Shown here one piece after another: positions 1-9,018 of a stretch of DNA of 64,000 nt. The notes beneath the pieces were generated by a model that was not told the origin of the DNA, did no database searches, and was given only the letters and a program-made list of their open reading frames with translations. Origin of the DNA: Curtobacterium sp. GC_Cur_3 (GTDB lineage Bacteria > Actinomycetota > Actinomycetes > Actinomycetales > Microbacteriaceae); contig NZ_JALNUI010000005.1 in the NCBI RefSeq assembly GCF_026544205.1, positions 97,617 to 161,616 of the forward strand, in the 5' to 3' direction. Within the stretch, counting starts at the first letter, position 1; every line of letters begins with the position of its first letter. The translations under genes and the position numbers were made by a program.

Positions 1-70
1 CGCCCGTACGGCGACACCTGTCGGGGACGTTCCCGGCAACCGTCAGGACGCGTGCCCTACGGTTCCGGGC

Positions 71-502
71 ATGGACGGATGGCGGAACCCCGCGCGCTGG
101 GCCCGGACGGGGCGGTGGCTGCTCGTGCCGACCGCCGTGCTCGACTGGTTCTCGCTGGTGCCGCAGAGCGTGTTCGTGGTGGCGTTCCTCGTCGCGGTCG
201 CCGGCCTGGTCGGCATCGCTGCGGCGCTCGTCGTGCGCATGCTCCGGGGCAGCCTCGGGGCGATGGCGGCGCTCGGGGTGGTGATGCTCCTCGGCGGGCT
301 CGTCGTGCTGGCGCTCGACCCGTTCCCGGGCACCTTCCCGCTCATCGACTCGTGGTGGCCGGATGCCGTCACACAGCCCCAGCACGTGGGCAGCGCGTAC
401 TGGCGGCTCGCCGGACTCGGCGTCGAGCTGTGCGGGTTCGGGCTGCTGGCGACGCTGCTCGTCGTGGCGCTGACCCGTCCCACCCGGTCGTCGTCGCGCT
501 GA
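71..502 (+). CDS. Small integral membrane protein, unknown function
   Basis: A 143-residue protein that I do not recognise. Three clear hydrophobic segments are visible at about residues 33-55, 62-82 and 113-134, with a weaker one near 16-30. A loop rich in Trp and Pro lies between the second and third clear segments. The tail is short and Arg/Ser-rich, suggesting a cytoplasmic C-terminus. ATG at 71 is preferred because a TACGGT hexamer ends 7 nt upstream, a pattern seen at many starts in this window. The next gene is convergent, ending 13 bp away. The high-G+C codon use matches its neighbours. Coding is well supported; the role is unknown. Confidence 0.7.
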   Translation: MDGWRNPARWARTGRWLLVPTAVLDWFSLVPQSVFVVAFLVAVAGLVGIAAALVVRMLRGSLGAMAALGVVMLLGGLVVLALDPFPGTFPLIDSWWPDAVTQPQHVGSAYWRLAGLGVELCGFGLLATLLVVALTRPTRSSSR

Positions 503-514
503 CGCTCGCCGGGG

Positions 515-1675
515 TCAGCGGCGGGCGAGCACCGCGACGGTGACGTCCCCGCCGGGAGCCGTCGCCAGGAGTGCGCGGACACGGTCGCCGAAGGCCGCTC
601 CGTCCGGCTCGGTCGCCGCCAGGGCCACCACGGCGTCGACGTCCGGGATCCCCCCGAGACCGAGCAGCCCCTCGGAGAACACCACGAGCCGGTCACCCGG
701 GTCGAGCACCAGGGTGCCCGTCGCGCGTCGCTCCGTGGGCGCGTGCAGGCCGAGCGGCAGGTCGAGGGACCGCAGCACGTCGTGACGGCCGTCGGCGTGC
801 AGGTGCACGGCGAGGCCGTGCCCGGCGTCCACGTGCTCGACGTGGCCCGACTCCGGGTCGAGCCGCGCGTGGAAGAGCGAGACGACGGCTCCCGCAGCGT
901 CCAGGTCGGCGGCGACCTGGGCCTCCAGTCCGGGGCCACCGTCCTGGATCGAGCGGTCGGCGCGCGCCACGAGTGCCCCGCGGACGTTGGCGGCCAGCAG
1001 GCCGGCGGCACGGCCGGCCGCCGAGACGGACCCGATCGTCAGGTGGAGTGCGCCGTCGTCGGCGACGCGCCAGTCGGCGACGTCGCCGCCGTCCTCGTTG
1101 CGCGCGGTGACGACGTCGAGGTCGTACCCGGGCACCGACACGGGCTCGGGGACGAGCCCGTCGAGGGTCCTCCGGACACGGTCGAGGTCGATCGCCTGGC
1201 CGAGCTCGCGTTCGGCCCAGCGGGCCAGGTCCTGCAGCAGCGCGAGGTCCTCGGCGGACAGCTCGCGCGGCCGCGGGTCCATGATGCAGAGCGTCCCGAC
1301 CGGGGTGCCGTCGGGCATGGTCAGCGGGGCTCCCGCGTAGAAGCGGATGCCCGGCTCACCTGTGACCGCGGGCAGAGAGCTGAAGCGCGGGTCGAGGGTC
1401 GCGTCGGGGACGACCACCGGCTCGCCCTGCATCACCGTCGTCGAGCAGAAGACCATGCTCGCGGGGACGCTCCCGCCCTGCTCCCAGCCCTGCGTCGACT
1501 GCGCCGTCACCAGGTCGTGGTGGACGAGGTTGAGGAAGCTCAACGGCACGCCGAAGGCCTGCTGCGTCATGCGGGTGATGCGGTCGAACCGCTCCTCCGG
1601 GCCGCTGCCGAGGACCTCGAGGGCCTCGACGACGGCGTCCCGGTGGTCGGCGCCCTGATCCGTGGTGGTGGTCAC
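515..1675 (-). CDS. GAF domain plus SpoIIE/RsbU-like phosphatase domain protein
   Basis: 386 residues. The N-terminal part (about 15-165) is a GAF domain of the bacterial sensor type, with MVFCSTTVMQGEPVVVPDA and the closing GTLCIMDPRPR motif. Residues about 175-386 resemble a SpoIIE/RsbU PP2C-type phosphatase, ending in GGDVTVAVLAR. The metal-binding region is degenerate: the usual GDVxGHG reads GSVSAAG, so the key Asp is Ser. It may therefore bind rather than dephosphorylate an anti-sigma antagonist. The GTG start overlaps the upstream stop as GTGA, so translation is coupled to the ThuA-like gene. The fold assignment is fairly sure; catalytic activity is doubtful. Confidence 0.8.
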   Translation of the reverse strand: MTTTTDQGADHRDAVVEALEVLGSGPEERFDRITRMTQQAFGVPLSFLNLVHHDLVTAQSTQGWEQGGSVPASMVFCSTTVMQGEPVVVPDATLDPRFSSLPAVTGEPGIRFYAGAPLTMPDGTPVGTLCIMDPRPRELSAEDLALLQDLARWAERELGQAIDLDRVRRTLDGLVPEPVSVPGYDLDVVTARNEDGGDVADWRVADDGALHLTIGSVSAAGRAAGLLAANVRGALVARADRSIQDGGPGLEAQVAADLDAAGAVVSLFHARLDPESGHVEHVDAGHGLAVHLHADGRHDVLRSLDLPLGLHAPTERRATGTLVLDPGDRLVVFSEGLLGLGGIPDVDAVVALAATEPDGAAFGDRVRALLATAPGGDVTVAVLARR

Positions 1676-2424
1676 CCGTCCTGTCTACCCGCACCCGCGC
1701 CGAGGAACCAGTCCCGCGGGTGGGGGTCGGCGGTCAGGTCACGACGCTCCGTGGTGGGCGCCGCCCAGCCCGCCGCGTTCGCCAGGACCCGCTGGATGTC
1801 CGGGTGGTGGTACACGGGGTACTCCTGGTCGCCGGGCGAGAAGTAGAAGACCCGTCCGCGGCCGCGACGGTAGGCGACGCCCGAGCGGAACACCTCGCCG
1901 CCGGTGAAGGTCGACAGGAAGACCTCCTCGTCGGGGCGGGGGATGTCGAAGTACTCGCCGTACATCTCCTGGCGGTCGATGACGATCGGGTGCGGGACGC
2001 CCTCGGCGATCGGGTGCTCGGGAGCGGTCGTCCAGACGAGCTCGCGCTCCCCGTCGTTGCGCCACTTCAGGGAGCAGGTCGTGCCCATCAGCCGGGTGAA
2101 CGGCTTGGAGTAGTGCCCGGAGTGCAGCACCACGAGCCCCATGCCGGCGTGCACGGCCCGCACCACGCGGTCGACGACCTCGTCCGCGACCTGGTCGTGG
2201 GCGACGTGGCCCCACCAGAACAGGACGTCCGTCGACGCCAGGCGCTCCGCGCTCAGGCCGTGCTCGGGCTCCTGGAGCGTGGCCGTCGTGACGTCGGCGT
2301 CGGGGTGGTGGGCGCGCAGGGCGTCCGCGACGACGGCGTGGATGCCGTCGGGGTAGTGGCCGAGGACGGTGGTGTCGCCGCGGCTCTCGTGCACGTTCTC
2401 GTTCCAGACGACGATGTTCGTCAT
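1672..2424 (-). CDS. ThuA-like domain protein (trehalose utilization family)
   Basis: 250 residues with the class-I glutamine amidotransferase-like ThuA fold. It starts MTNIVVWNENVHE, and contains DVLFWWGHVAHDQV, GLVVLHSGHYSKPF and the C-terminal GRVFYFSPGDQEYPVYHHP, all characteristic of ThuA proteins that accompany Gfo/Idh dehydrogenases in sugar catabolism. ATG overlaps the stop of the upstream oxidoreductase (ATGA), and the downstream GAF protein overlaps in the same way, so the three form one transcription unit. ThuA family members are linked genetically to keto-sugar or trehalose use; the exact substrate cannot be read from sequence. Confidence 0.88.
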   Translation of the reverse strand: MTNIVVWNENVHESRGDTTVLGHYPDGIHAVVADALRAHHPDADVTTATLQEPEHGLSAERLASTDVLFWWGHVAHDQVADEVVDRVVRAVHAGMGLVVLHSGHYSKPFTRLMGTTCSLKWRNDGERELVWTTAPEHPIAEGVPHPIVIDRQEMYGEYFDIPRPDEEVFLSTFTGGEVFRSGVAYRRGRGRVFYFSPGDQEYPVYHHPDIQRVLANAAGWAAPTTERRDLTADPHPRDWFLGAGAGRQDG

Positions 2425-3545
2425 GCCGGTACCTCCATCTCGTGTCCGGCAGCCGCTGACGCGTAGATCGCGTCGACGACACGGCTCCGGTGCAGTGCGA
2501 ACTCCCCGTGGTGGCCGTCGTGCAGGCCGCTGCGGATGGTCGCGATGAACTCCTCGATGACCCGCTGGTGGTGCCCGGACGGCACCTGCACGGCGGGGCG
2601 GGTGACCGTCGGGACGCCCTGCTCGTCGGAGTACAGCGTCACGGTGCCCTCGGTCGCGTAGTCGCGGACGAACAGCCGCGCACCGCCGGTCGACCCGAGG
2701 AGCTCCACCTCGATGTCCTCGGCGTCCTTCGAGTACGACGCCCAGCTCGCCTGCAGCAGCAGACTCGCGCCGGTGTCGAAGCGCAGCAGGGCGCTGGCGA
2801 AGTCCTCGACGTCGAAGGGGCGGTCGGTCGTGGCGGACACCGGCGTGTGCTCGCTGCCACCACGACCGGCGCGGCCGAGCTCGTTGTACGTGACCGCGCT
2901 CGCCGTCACGACCCGGGGCTCGCCCATCAGGTGCAGTGCGATGTCCAGCACGTGGGAGCCGAGGTCGATGAGCGGACCGCCGCCGGCCGTCTCCTTGTTC
3001 GCGAACCAGCTGCGGATCCCGGGGATGCCAGCACGCCGGAGCCAGCTGGCGCGGGCGTGGTAGACGTGGCCGAGCGGGTTCTCGCCGCCACCGTTCTGCA
3101 GGTGGGCCGCCAGGAACTGCACGTCCGCGCGGCGACGGTGGTTGTAGGCCACCTCGAGCACGCGGTCGTTCCGCAGCGCGGCGTCGACCATCTCCTGCGC
3201 CTGGTCGCCGGTCGTCGCGAGGGGCTTCTCGCAGAAGACGTGCTTGCCGGACTCGAGCGCAGCGACCGCGATCGGGTGGTGCAGGGCGTTCGGGACGCCG
3301 ATCGACACGATGTCGAGGTCGTCCCGTGCGACGAGGTCCTGCCAGTCCTCGTACGTGTGCGGCACGTGCCGGGTCTCGGCGAGTTCGGCCAGCCGCGCGG
3401 TCTCCTGCCCCGCGAGCGCCACCACCTCGACCCCCGGGAGTGCCGTGTAGGCATCGAGGTGCGTGGTCCCGGCGAACCCGAGACCCACCACCCCGACGCG
3501 GAGCGTGCGTGCTGCGTCCGTGGTCGTGTTGGTCGTCATCGACAT
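2421..3545 (-). CDS. Gfo/Idh/MocA family NAD(P)-dependent oxidoreductase
   Basis: 374 residues from the ATG at 3545; a second in-frame ATG lies two codons later. The N-terminal Rossmann domain has VGVVGLGFAGTTHLDAY. The signature EKPLATT (catalytic Lys of the EKP motif) follows at about residue 100, with an HxxxD-like pair further on (GGGPLIDLGSHVLDIALHL). Family members oxidise sugars or inositols at a hydroxyl. The gene is first in a coupled trio with the ThuA-like and GAF proteins, suggesting an inducible sugar-oxidation unit. An upstream reading frame to 3839 is open but crosses a large palindrome and shows no family similarity, so it was excluded. Confidence 0.9.
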   Translation of the reverse strand: MSMTTNTTTDAARTLRVGVVGLGFAGTTHLDAYTALPGVEVVALAGQETARLAELAETRHVPHTYEDWQDLVARDDLDIVSIGVPNALHHPIAVAALESGKHVFCEKPLATTGDQAQEMVDAALRNDRVLEVAYNHRRRADVQFLAAHLQNGGGENPLGHVYHARASWLRRAGIPGIRSWFANKETAGGGPLIDLGSHVLDIALHLMGEPRVVTASAVTYNELGRAGRGGSEHTPVSATTDRPFDVEDFASALLRFDTGASLLLQASWASYSKDAEDIEVELLGSTGGARLFVRDYATEGTVTLYSDEQGVPTVTRPAVQVPSGHHQRVIEEFIATIRSGLHDGHHGEFALHRSRVVDAIYASAAAGHEMEVPA

Positions 3546-3622
3546 GCCGACGACGCTACCCGAGGCGCGGTCGAATCGTTCCGATCCGCTGGGCGGCGGG
3601 TCGTTCCTCTCGCGGTGCTCGC

Positions 3623-3684
3623 GCTGAGATCGCACTTCGTGTCGCCTCCGGTCTCCGGGAGCCGACACCAAGTGCGATCTCAGC
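3623..3684. repeat. Large intergenic palindrome (REP-like)
   Basis: Perfect 15-bp arms, GCTGAGATCGCACTT at 3623-3637 and its complement at 3670-3684. The inner part is also largely self-complementary (TGTCGCCTCCGG facing CCGGGAGCCGACA). It lies between two divergent genes, so it is not placed as a terminator. It is most like a REP-type repeat; no second copy was seen in the window. Confidence 0.75.
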
Positions 3685-3720
3685 GGTGGTTCCCAAGACC
3701 CGTCCGGGACGATGGAGGGC

Positions 3721-4179
3721 ATGACGCCTCGCTCCCTGTTCCGTGTCCTCGCGGTCGCCGAACTCGTGACCTGGACGATGCTCCTCGTCGGCATGGTGCT
3801 GAAGTACGGCGCCGGGCTGGGCGACCTGCCGGTGCGCATCGGCGGGAGCGTGCACGGCTTCGTGTTCCTCGCCTACCTCGTCGTGGCCACGGTCGTCGCG
3901 GTGAACCAGCGGTGGTCGTTCGGCACGACGCTGCTCGGCTGGGCGAGCGCGATCGTGCCGTACACGACGCTGCCGTTCGAGGTCGGCGTCGCCCGCCGCG
4001 GCATGCTCGACGGACCTTGGCGTCGATCCGCGTCTCCGGGTCGGCGCCCCGGCCCCCTCGACCGCCTGCTCTTCCTCGTGGTGGCACACCCGTTCGTCGC
4101 CGCGCTGGTCGGGGTGGTCCTGGTGGCGCTCGTCTTCGTGGTGCTGCTGACGGTCGGGCCGCCGGTCCCGTCCCGCTGA
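3721..4179 (+). CDS. DUF3817-type membrane protein
   Basis: About 152 residues; the frame could also start at 3712. It matches the DUF3817 pattern: an N-terminal helix LFRVLAVAELVTWTMLL, a loop ending in GGSVHGFVFLAYL, then a helix, NQRWSFGTTLLGWASAIVPYTTLPFE, and a final long hydrophobic helix. Three to four transmembrane segments are visible. ATG 3721 is preferred because a GACGAT hexamer ends 7 nt upstream, as in the leaderless pattern seen elsewhere. It is convergent with isocitrate dehydrogenase, with a terminator palindrome between. Family function is unknown. Confidence 0.85.
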   Translation: MTPRSLFRVLAVAELVTWTMLLVGMVLKYGAGLGDLPVRIGGSVHGFVFLAYLVVATVVAVNQRWSFGTTLLGWASAIVPYTTLPFEVGVARRGMLDGPWRRSASPGRRPGPLDRLLFLVVAHPFVAALVGVVLVALVFVVLLTVGPPVPSR

Positions 4180-4257
4180 CCCGCCGGTCCCGCCGCCCGA
4201 CCCGACCGATTCGTGACCACTCGGCGGGCTCCCCGATGCCGGACGGGTGCGCGGACG

Positions 4258-4297
4258 GACAGGAGGCCCGGTGCCAGCTGGCACCGGGCCTCCTGTC
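4258..4297. terminator. Bidirectional terminator palindrome, copy 1
   Basis: A perfect 40-bp palindrome: 20-bp arms beginning GACAGGAGGCCCGGTGCCAG with no loop. It lies between the convergent DUF3817 gene and isocitrate dehydrogenase, so it can terminate both. It belongs to a family of nine related elements in the window. No U-tract follows, as is usual in high-G+C actinobacteria. Confidence 0.85.
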
Positions 4298-4314
4298 GGT
4301 GGGCCTGGTCGCGC

Positions 4315-6525
4315 CTAGAGCGCGGCGAGCACCGCGTTCAGCGTCGCCGACGGGCGCATGATCGCGCTCGTCTTGGCGTCGTCCGGGTGGTAGTAGCCGC
4401 CGATGTCGGCCGGGGCACCCTGCACCGCGACGAGCTCGTCGACGATGGTCTGCTCCTGGGCGTCGAGCTGCCGGGCGATCTCCGCGAACGCCGCTGCCAG
4501 CTCGGTGTCCTCGGTCTGGGCGGCGAGTTCCTCGGCCCAGTACTTCGCGAGGAAGAAGTGGCTGCCGCGGTTGTCGATCGAGCCGAGCTTGCGGCCCGGG
4601 GACTTGTCCTGCTCGAGGAAGGTCCCGGTGGCACGGTCGAGGGTCTCGCCGAGGATCTTCGCGCGCTGGTTGCCCGTGACGCCCGCGAGGTGCTCGAGGC
4701 TGACAGCGAGCGCCAGGAACTCCCCGAGGCTGTCCCAGCGCAGGTAGTTCTGCTGGACGAGCTGCTGGACGTGCTTCGGGGCGGAGCCACCGGCACCCGT
4801 CTCGAACAGTCCGCCACCGCCGAGCAGCGGCACGACCGAGAGCATCTTCGCCGAGGTGCCGAGCTCCATGATCGGGAACAGGTCCGTGAGGTAGTCGCGG
4901 AGCACGTTGCCGGTGACGGAGATGGTGTCCTCGCCGCGGCGGATGCGCTCGAGCGAGAAGCGCATGGCGTCGACGGGGGAGAGCACCTGGATGTCGAGGC
5001 CGTCGGTGTCGTGCTCGCCGAGGTACCGGTGCACGAGCTCGATGAGGGCGGCGTCGTGCGAGCGGCTGTCGTCGAGCCAGAACACGGCAGGGGTCTCCGA
5101 GGCACGGGCCCGCGTGACGGCGAGCTTGACCCAGTCGCGGATGGCGACGTCCTTGGTCTGGCACGCACGCCAGATGTCACCCTGGGCGACCTGGTGCTCG
5201 ATGACGACGTCACCGGCGGCGTTCGTCACGCGGACGGTGCCGTCACCGGGGACCTCGAAGGTCTTGTCGTGGGAGCCGTACTCCTCGGCCTTCTGCGCCA
5301 TGAGGCCGACGTTCGGAACCGAGCCCATGGTGGACGGGTCGAAGGCGCCGTTCGCACGGCAGTCCTCGATCACGGCCTGGTAGATGCCGGCGTAGCTGGA
5401 GTCCGGGATCACGGCGAGGGTGTCGTGCTCGTCGCCGTCCGGGCCCCACATGTGACCGGAGGTGCGGATCATCGCGGGCATCGAGGCGTCCACGATGACG
5501 TCGCTCGGGACGTGCAGGTTCGTGATGCCCTTGTCCGAGTCGACCATCGCGAGCTCGGGGCCGGCGGCGATGCCGTCGGTGAAGGCCTGCTTGATCTCCG
5601 CGCCGTTCGGCAGGGCGTCGAGCCCGACGAGGATCGAGTTGAGGCCGTCGTTCGGGGTCAGGCCGGCGGCGGCGAGGTCGGCGCCGTAGCGGTCGAAGAC
5701 GTCCGGGAAGAAGGCGCGGATGACGTGGCCGAAGATGATCGGGTCCGAGATCTTCATCATCGTGGCCTTGAGGTGGACCGAGAACAGGATGCCCTCGTCC
5801 GCGGCGCGCTGGATCTGCGCGCGGAGGAACTGCTCGAGCGGCCCGACGTGCAGGACGGTGCCGTCGATGACCTCGCCGGAGAGCACGGGGATCGACTGCT
5901 TGAGGACCTGCTCGGAGCCGTCCGACGCGACGAAAGTGATCGTCAGGGTGTCGTCGGCGGGCGCGACCCACGTCTTCTCGTTGGCGCGGAAGTCGTCGAC
6001 CCCCATCGTCACGACGTTCGTCTTCGAGTGGGCGTTCCAGGCACCCATGCGGTGCGGGTGCTTGCGGGCGTAGTTCTTGACCGACAGCGGTGCGCGGCGG
6101 TCGGAGTTGCCTTCGCGCAGGACCGGGTTGACGGCGCTGCCCTTGACGGTGTCGTACTTGGCTCGGACGTCGCGCTCAGCGTCGGTGCTGGGCTCGTCCG
6201 GGTAGTCGGGCAGGTCGTAGCCCTGGGACTGCAGCTCGGTGATCGCGACCTTGAGCTGGGGGATCGAGGCCGAGATGTTCGGCAGCTTGATGATGTTGGC
6301 CTCTGGCGTCTTGGCGAGGTCGCCCAGCTCGGCGAGGGCGTCGTCCATCCGCTGCTCAGCACTGAGCCGCTCGGGGAACAGCGCGATGATCCGGCCGGAG
6401 AGGGAGATGTCCCGCGTCTCGACGTCCACACCGGCGGTGCCGGCGAACGCCTGGATGACGGGGAGGAAGGAGTGGGTGGCGAGGAACGGCGCCTCGTCCG
6501 TGAGGGTGTAGATGATCTTGGCCAT
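4315..6525 (-). CDS. icd: NADP-dependent isocitrate dehydrogenase, monomeric type
   Basis: 736 residues, the expected length of the monomeric IDH family, which converts isocitrate and NADP+ to 2-oxoglutarate, CO2 and NADPH in the TCA cycle. It starts [20 protein letters not shown] and carries family blocks such as [48 protein letters not shown] and, near the C-terminus, [20 protein letters not shown] at 6525 has an AAGGGAG ribosome-binding site 11 nt upstream. The frame stays open a further kilobase upstream, but that part is the complement of the antiporter gene. It is monocistronic and followed by a palindromic terminator. Cytoplasmic. Confidence 0.97.
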   Translation of the reverse strand: MAKIIYTLTDEAPFLATHSFLPVIQAFAGTAGVDVETRDISLSGRIIALFPERLSAEQRMDDALAELGDLAKTPEANIIKLPNISASIPQLKVAITELQSQGYDLPDYPDEPSTDAERDVRAKYDTVKGSAVNPVLREGNSDRRAPLSVKNYARKHPHRMGAWNAHSKTNVVTMGVDDFRANEKTWVAPADDTLTITFVASDGSEQVLKQSIPVLSGEVIDGTVLHVGPLEQFLRAQIQRAADEGILFSVHLKATMMKISDPIIFGHVIRAFFPDVFDRYGADLAAAGLTPNDGLNSILVGLDALPNGAEIKQAFTDGIAAGPELAMVDSDKGITNLHVPSDVIVDASMPAMIRTSGHMWGPDGDEHDTLAVIPDSSYAGIYQAVIEDCRANGAFDPSTMGSVPNVGLMAQKAEEYGSHDKTFEVPGDGTVRVTNAAGDVVIEHQVAQGDIWRACQTKDVAIRDWVKLAVTRARASETPAVFWLDDSRSHDAALIELVHRYLGEHDTDGLDIQVLSPVDAMRFSLERIRRGEDTISVTGNVLRDYLTDLFPIMELGTSAKMLSVVPLLGGGGLFETGAGGSAPKHVQQLVQQNYLRWDSLGEFLALAVSLEHLAGVTGNQRAKILGETLDRATGTFLEQDKSPGRKLGSIDNRGSHFFLAKYWAEELAAQTEDTELAAAFAEIARQLDAQEQTIVDELVAVQGAPADIGGYYHPDDAKTSAIMRPSATLNAVLAAL

Positions 6526-6667
6526 GCTGGCGGGTACTCCCTTGTTCGCGCGTCGGTGGCTCCACGCTACTCGCGGTGAGCAGTATCTCGACATCAAGAT
6601 ACATGGGCTGTGGAGGAGGCTCCCGAGACGCCGACCTGTGGAGGCCGATCGATGCCACCCTGGGCAC

Positions 6668-8401
6668 GTGACAGAACTCCTCGTGGTCGGCATCGTCGCC
6701 CTGCTCGTGATCGCGGGCGCCGCCGTGCTGGGGCCCCGGATCGGCGTCGCCGCGCCCCTGGTCCTGGTGACCGTCGGCATCGTCGCGAGCCTGGTGCCGT
6801 GGATCCCGACCGTCGAGGTCGACCCGGAGTGGATCCTCGCCGGGGTGCTGCCACCGCTGCTGTACTCGTCCGCCGTCTCGATGCCGACGATGAACTTCCG
6901 GCGGGAGTTCGGCGCGATCAGCGGTCTGTCGGTCGTGCTCGTCGTCGCGAGCTCCCTGGTGCTCGGGCTGTTCTTCGCCTGGGTGGTGCCGGAGCTCGGC
7001 CTGGCGTGGGGCATCGCCCTCGGTGCGATCGTCAGCCCGACCGACGCGGTCGCGACCTCCATCGTGAAGCAGACCTCGGTGTCGCGGCGGGTGGTCGCGA
7101 TCCTGGACGGCGAATCGCTGCTCAACGACGCCACCGCGCTGGTGCTCCTCCGCACGGCGATCGTCGCCGCGGGCGCGACCTTCTCGTTCTGGGGCGCCGT
7201 CGGGGACTTCGCCTTCGCGGTGGCGGTGGCCGTCGCCATCGGCCTGGTCGTCGGGTGGCTGAACCTCGTCGTCCGCGCACGCGTCGCGAACCCCACCGTC
7301 AACACGGCACTGTCGTTCGCGGTGCCGTTCGTCGCCTCGATCCCCGCGGAGTCCCTGCACGCCTCCGGCCTCGTCGCCGCCGTCGTCGCCGGACTGGTCA
7401 CCGGCATCCGGGCGCCGCGCGTGCTGCCGCCGAACCACCGCCTGTCGGACGCGCAGAACTGGGGCACGGTCGAGTTCGTGCTCGAGGGTGCGGTCTTCCT
7501 GGTGATGGGGCTCGAGCTCGCGTCGATCATCGGCGACGTGCAGCACGACCACGCCGGCGTCGGGCCGGCGCTCCTCATCGCCCTCGGCGCCCTCGTGCTC
7601 ACGGTCCTGGTGCGGGCCGCGTACGTCGTCCCGCTGCTCTTCGGCCTGACACGGAGCGCCGAACGCCAGGCTCGGATGCAGGGCCGGCTGCAGGACTACC
7701 GGAACGCCGACCACGAGACCGCGAGTGCCGCCCTCCAGGGGCACCGGCTCGGGAACCGCGCGCCCTCCGAACGGGACCTCGAGCGGTTCGGCGGCCGGGT
7801 CCGCCAGATGCTCGCGGACATCCAGTACTTCCGGAAGGCCCCGCTCGGCTGGCGTGAGGGCACCACGGTGGTGTGGGCGGGGATGCGCGGCGCAGTGACC
7901 GTCGCCGCGGCCCAGACGCTGCCGCAGGACACCCCGGAGCGGTCGCTGCTGGTGTTCGTCGCCTTCGCCGTCGCCGGGTTCTCCCTGCTGCTCCAGGGCG
8001 GCACGATCGGTCCGCTGCTGCGACGGATCAGCCCTCCGGCCGCCGACCGCGCCGAGGCCGACGCCGAGGAGCGCCGTCGGCTCCTCGTGGTGATGCGCGC
8101 GGCCGCTGAGGCCACCCAGGCGGACGCGCCCACCCAGGCGGACGCGCCCACCCAGGCGGACGCCCCCACCCCGTCGACACCGCGGACCCGGGAGGAGCTC
8201 GAAGCCGCCGACCCCGCCGAACTCCGCGCGTGGTTCGGCCAGGAGAAGGTCCGGCGGCTGCGGGTCCTCGACGCCCAGCGTGCGGCACTGCTCGACGCCC
8301 GGGACGACGGCACGTTCGACGCCGAGGTGCTGGAGTCGGTGCTCAAGAACGTCGACGCCGAGCAGATCGCGCTCGAACTCCGCGGCGGGCCGACCGTCTG
8401 A
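6668..8401 (+). CDS. Na+/H+ antiporter of the CPA1/NhaP family
   Basis: 577 residues from GTG 6668 ([17 protein letters not shown]). About twelve hydrophobic segments fill the first 400 residues. Hallmarks of cation:proton antiporter-1 proteins are visible: [15 protein letters not shown] (transport-site region), [20 protein letters not shown] (the ND pair), and [17 protein letters not shown] (conserved late helix). A soluble C-terminal tail of about 130 residues follows and contains a (TQADAP)x3 tandem repeat. It exchanges Na+ (or K+) for H+ across the membrane. It is divergent from isocitrate dehydrogenase. The upstream in-frame ATG at 6512 would add hydrophilic sequence overlapping icd, so it was rejected. 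Confidence 0.93.
   Translation: MTELLVVGIVALLVIAGAAVLGPRIGVAAPLVLVTVGIVASLVPWIPTVEVDPEWILAGVLPPLLYSSAVSMPTMNFRREFGAISGLSVVLVVASSLVLGLFFAWVVPELGLAWGIALGAIVSPTDAVATSIVKQTSVSRRVVAILDGESLLNDATALVLLRTAIVAAGATFSFWGAVGDFAFAVAVAVAIGLVVGWLNLVVRARVANPTVNTALSFAVPFVASIPAESLHASGLVAAVVAGLVTGIRAPRVLPPNHRLSDAQNWGTVEFVLEGAVFLVMGLELASIIGDVQHDHAGVGPALLIALGALVLTVLVRAAYVVPLLFGLTRSAERQARMQGRLQDYRNADHETASAALQGHRLGNRAPSERDLERFGGRVRQMLADIQYFRKAPLGWREGTTVVWAGMRGAVTVAAAQTLPQDTPERSLLVFVAFAVAGFSLLLQGGTIGPLLRRISPPAADRAEADAEERRRLLVVMRAAAEATQADAPTQADAPTQADAPTPSTPRTREELEAADPAELRAWFGQEKVRRLRVLDAQRAALLDARDDGTFDAEVLESVLKNVDAEQIALELRGGPTV
8114..8167 (+). repeat. 18-bp tandem repeat, three units, in antiporter tail
   Basis: Three in-frame copies of ACCCAGGCGGACGCGCCC (8114-8131, 8132-8149, 8150-8167), the last with one base change, encode TQADAP three times. 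Near-identity at DNA level indicates recent slippage or duplication. It lies in the cytoplasmic tail, so copy number can change without breaking the transporter. Confidence 0.9.
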
Positions 8402-8445
8402 CGGGAGGCACCCAGCCCGGCGCGCGCGACCCGGAGACCGGCGTC

Positions 8446-8940
8446 TCAGTGCCCGATCGTGATCCGGAAGACCCGGACGCCGGCGGTCTGCAGCGCCGCC
8501 AGCCCGAGGCGCTTCCGCAGGTTCCGGAAGGGGCGCCGGAACCCGAACGGTGCAGCTGCCGCCCCCATCTGGTGCAGCACCTCGGTGGTGAGCGTCCGCT
8601 CGAGCTTCGGCGCCAGCCGCGTCGCACCGGACACCGTCACCACGATGCGGACAGCGTTCGGCGCCATCAGCGGCTCGATCCTCTCGGCAGCGTCCTGTGC
8701 GCGGTGGAAGGCGGGGTCGTCGCCGGGTCGGCGGATGGCGATGACCGCGAGCTCGGCCTCCGCGTGGTCCGTCGGGTCGGGCAGGTCGTCGACGCCCACC
8801 ACCCGCATGCGCGTGGCGTCGACGCCGGCGCGGACCGCTGCGGCGCGGAGCACGGGCAGGAGCTCCTGCGTGCCGGCGAGGACGACCTCGGCGTGCTGCA
8901 GGTCCACGGGGTCGTGGCGTTCCCGGGGCGTTCGGGCCAT
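8446..8940 (-). CDS. Hypothetical protein, 164 residues
   Basis: A cytoplasmic-looking protein (MARTPRERHDPVDLQHAEVV) that I do not recognise. It has an alternating hydrophobic/charged pattern suggesting an alpha/beta fold in the first 110 residues. The C-terminal 50 residues are basic, with PFGFRRPFRNLRKRLGL. No signal peptide or membrane helix is seen. ATG at 8940 is preceded by a GGAAGGA ribosome-binding site. The frame is open far upstream into the antisense of the next gene, which was excluded. It is convergent with the antiporter and divergent from the TMEM175-like gene. Confidence 0.65.
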   Translation of the reverse strand: MARTPRERHDPVDLQHAEVVLAGTQELLPVLRAAAVRAGVDATRMRVVGVDDLPDPTDHAEAELAVIAIRRPGDDPAFHRAQDAAERIEPLMAPNAVRIVVTVSGATRLAPKLERTLTTEVLHQMGAAAAPFGFRRPFRNLRKRLGLAALQTAGVRVFRITIGH

Positions 8941-9018
8941 CAGGGGTCCTTCCGCTTGAGTGCCCTGGACAGTACTGATGTCCGGTGCAGAGCGCCCGCG
9001 TGCCGCTAGGTTGACGCC

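Noticed and set aside
4213..6579. Very long plus-strand open frame (about 788 codons)
   Set aside because: It is the complement of the isocitrate dehydrogenase gene, has the Val/Arg/Asp-rich composition of GC-rich antisense frames and no family motifs.
6526..7602. Long N-terminal extension of the isocitrate dehydrogenase frame
   Set aside because: It is antisense to the Na+/H+ antiporter; the known family start [13 protein letters not shown] is at 6525 with a ribosome-binding site.
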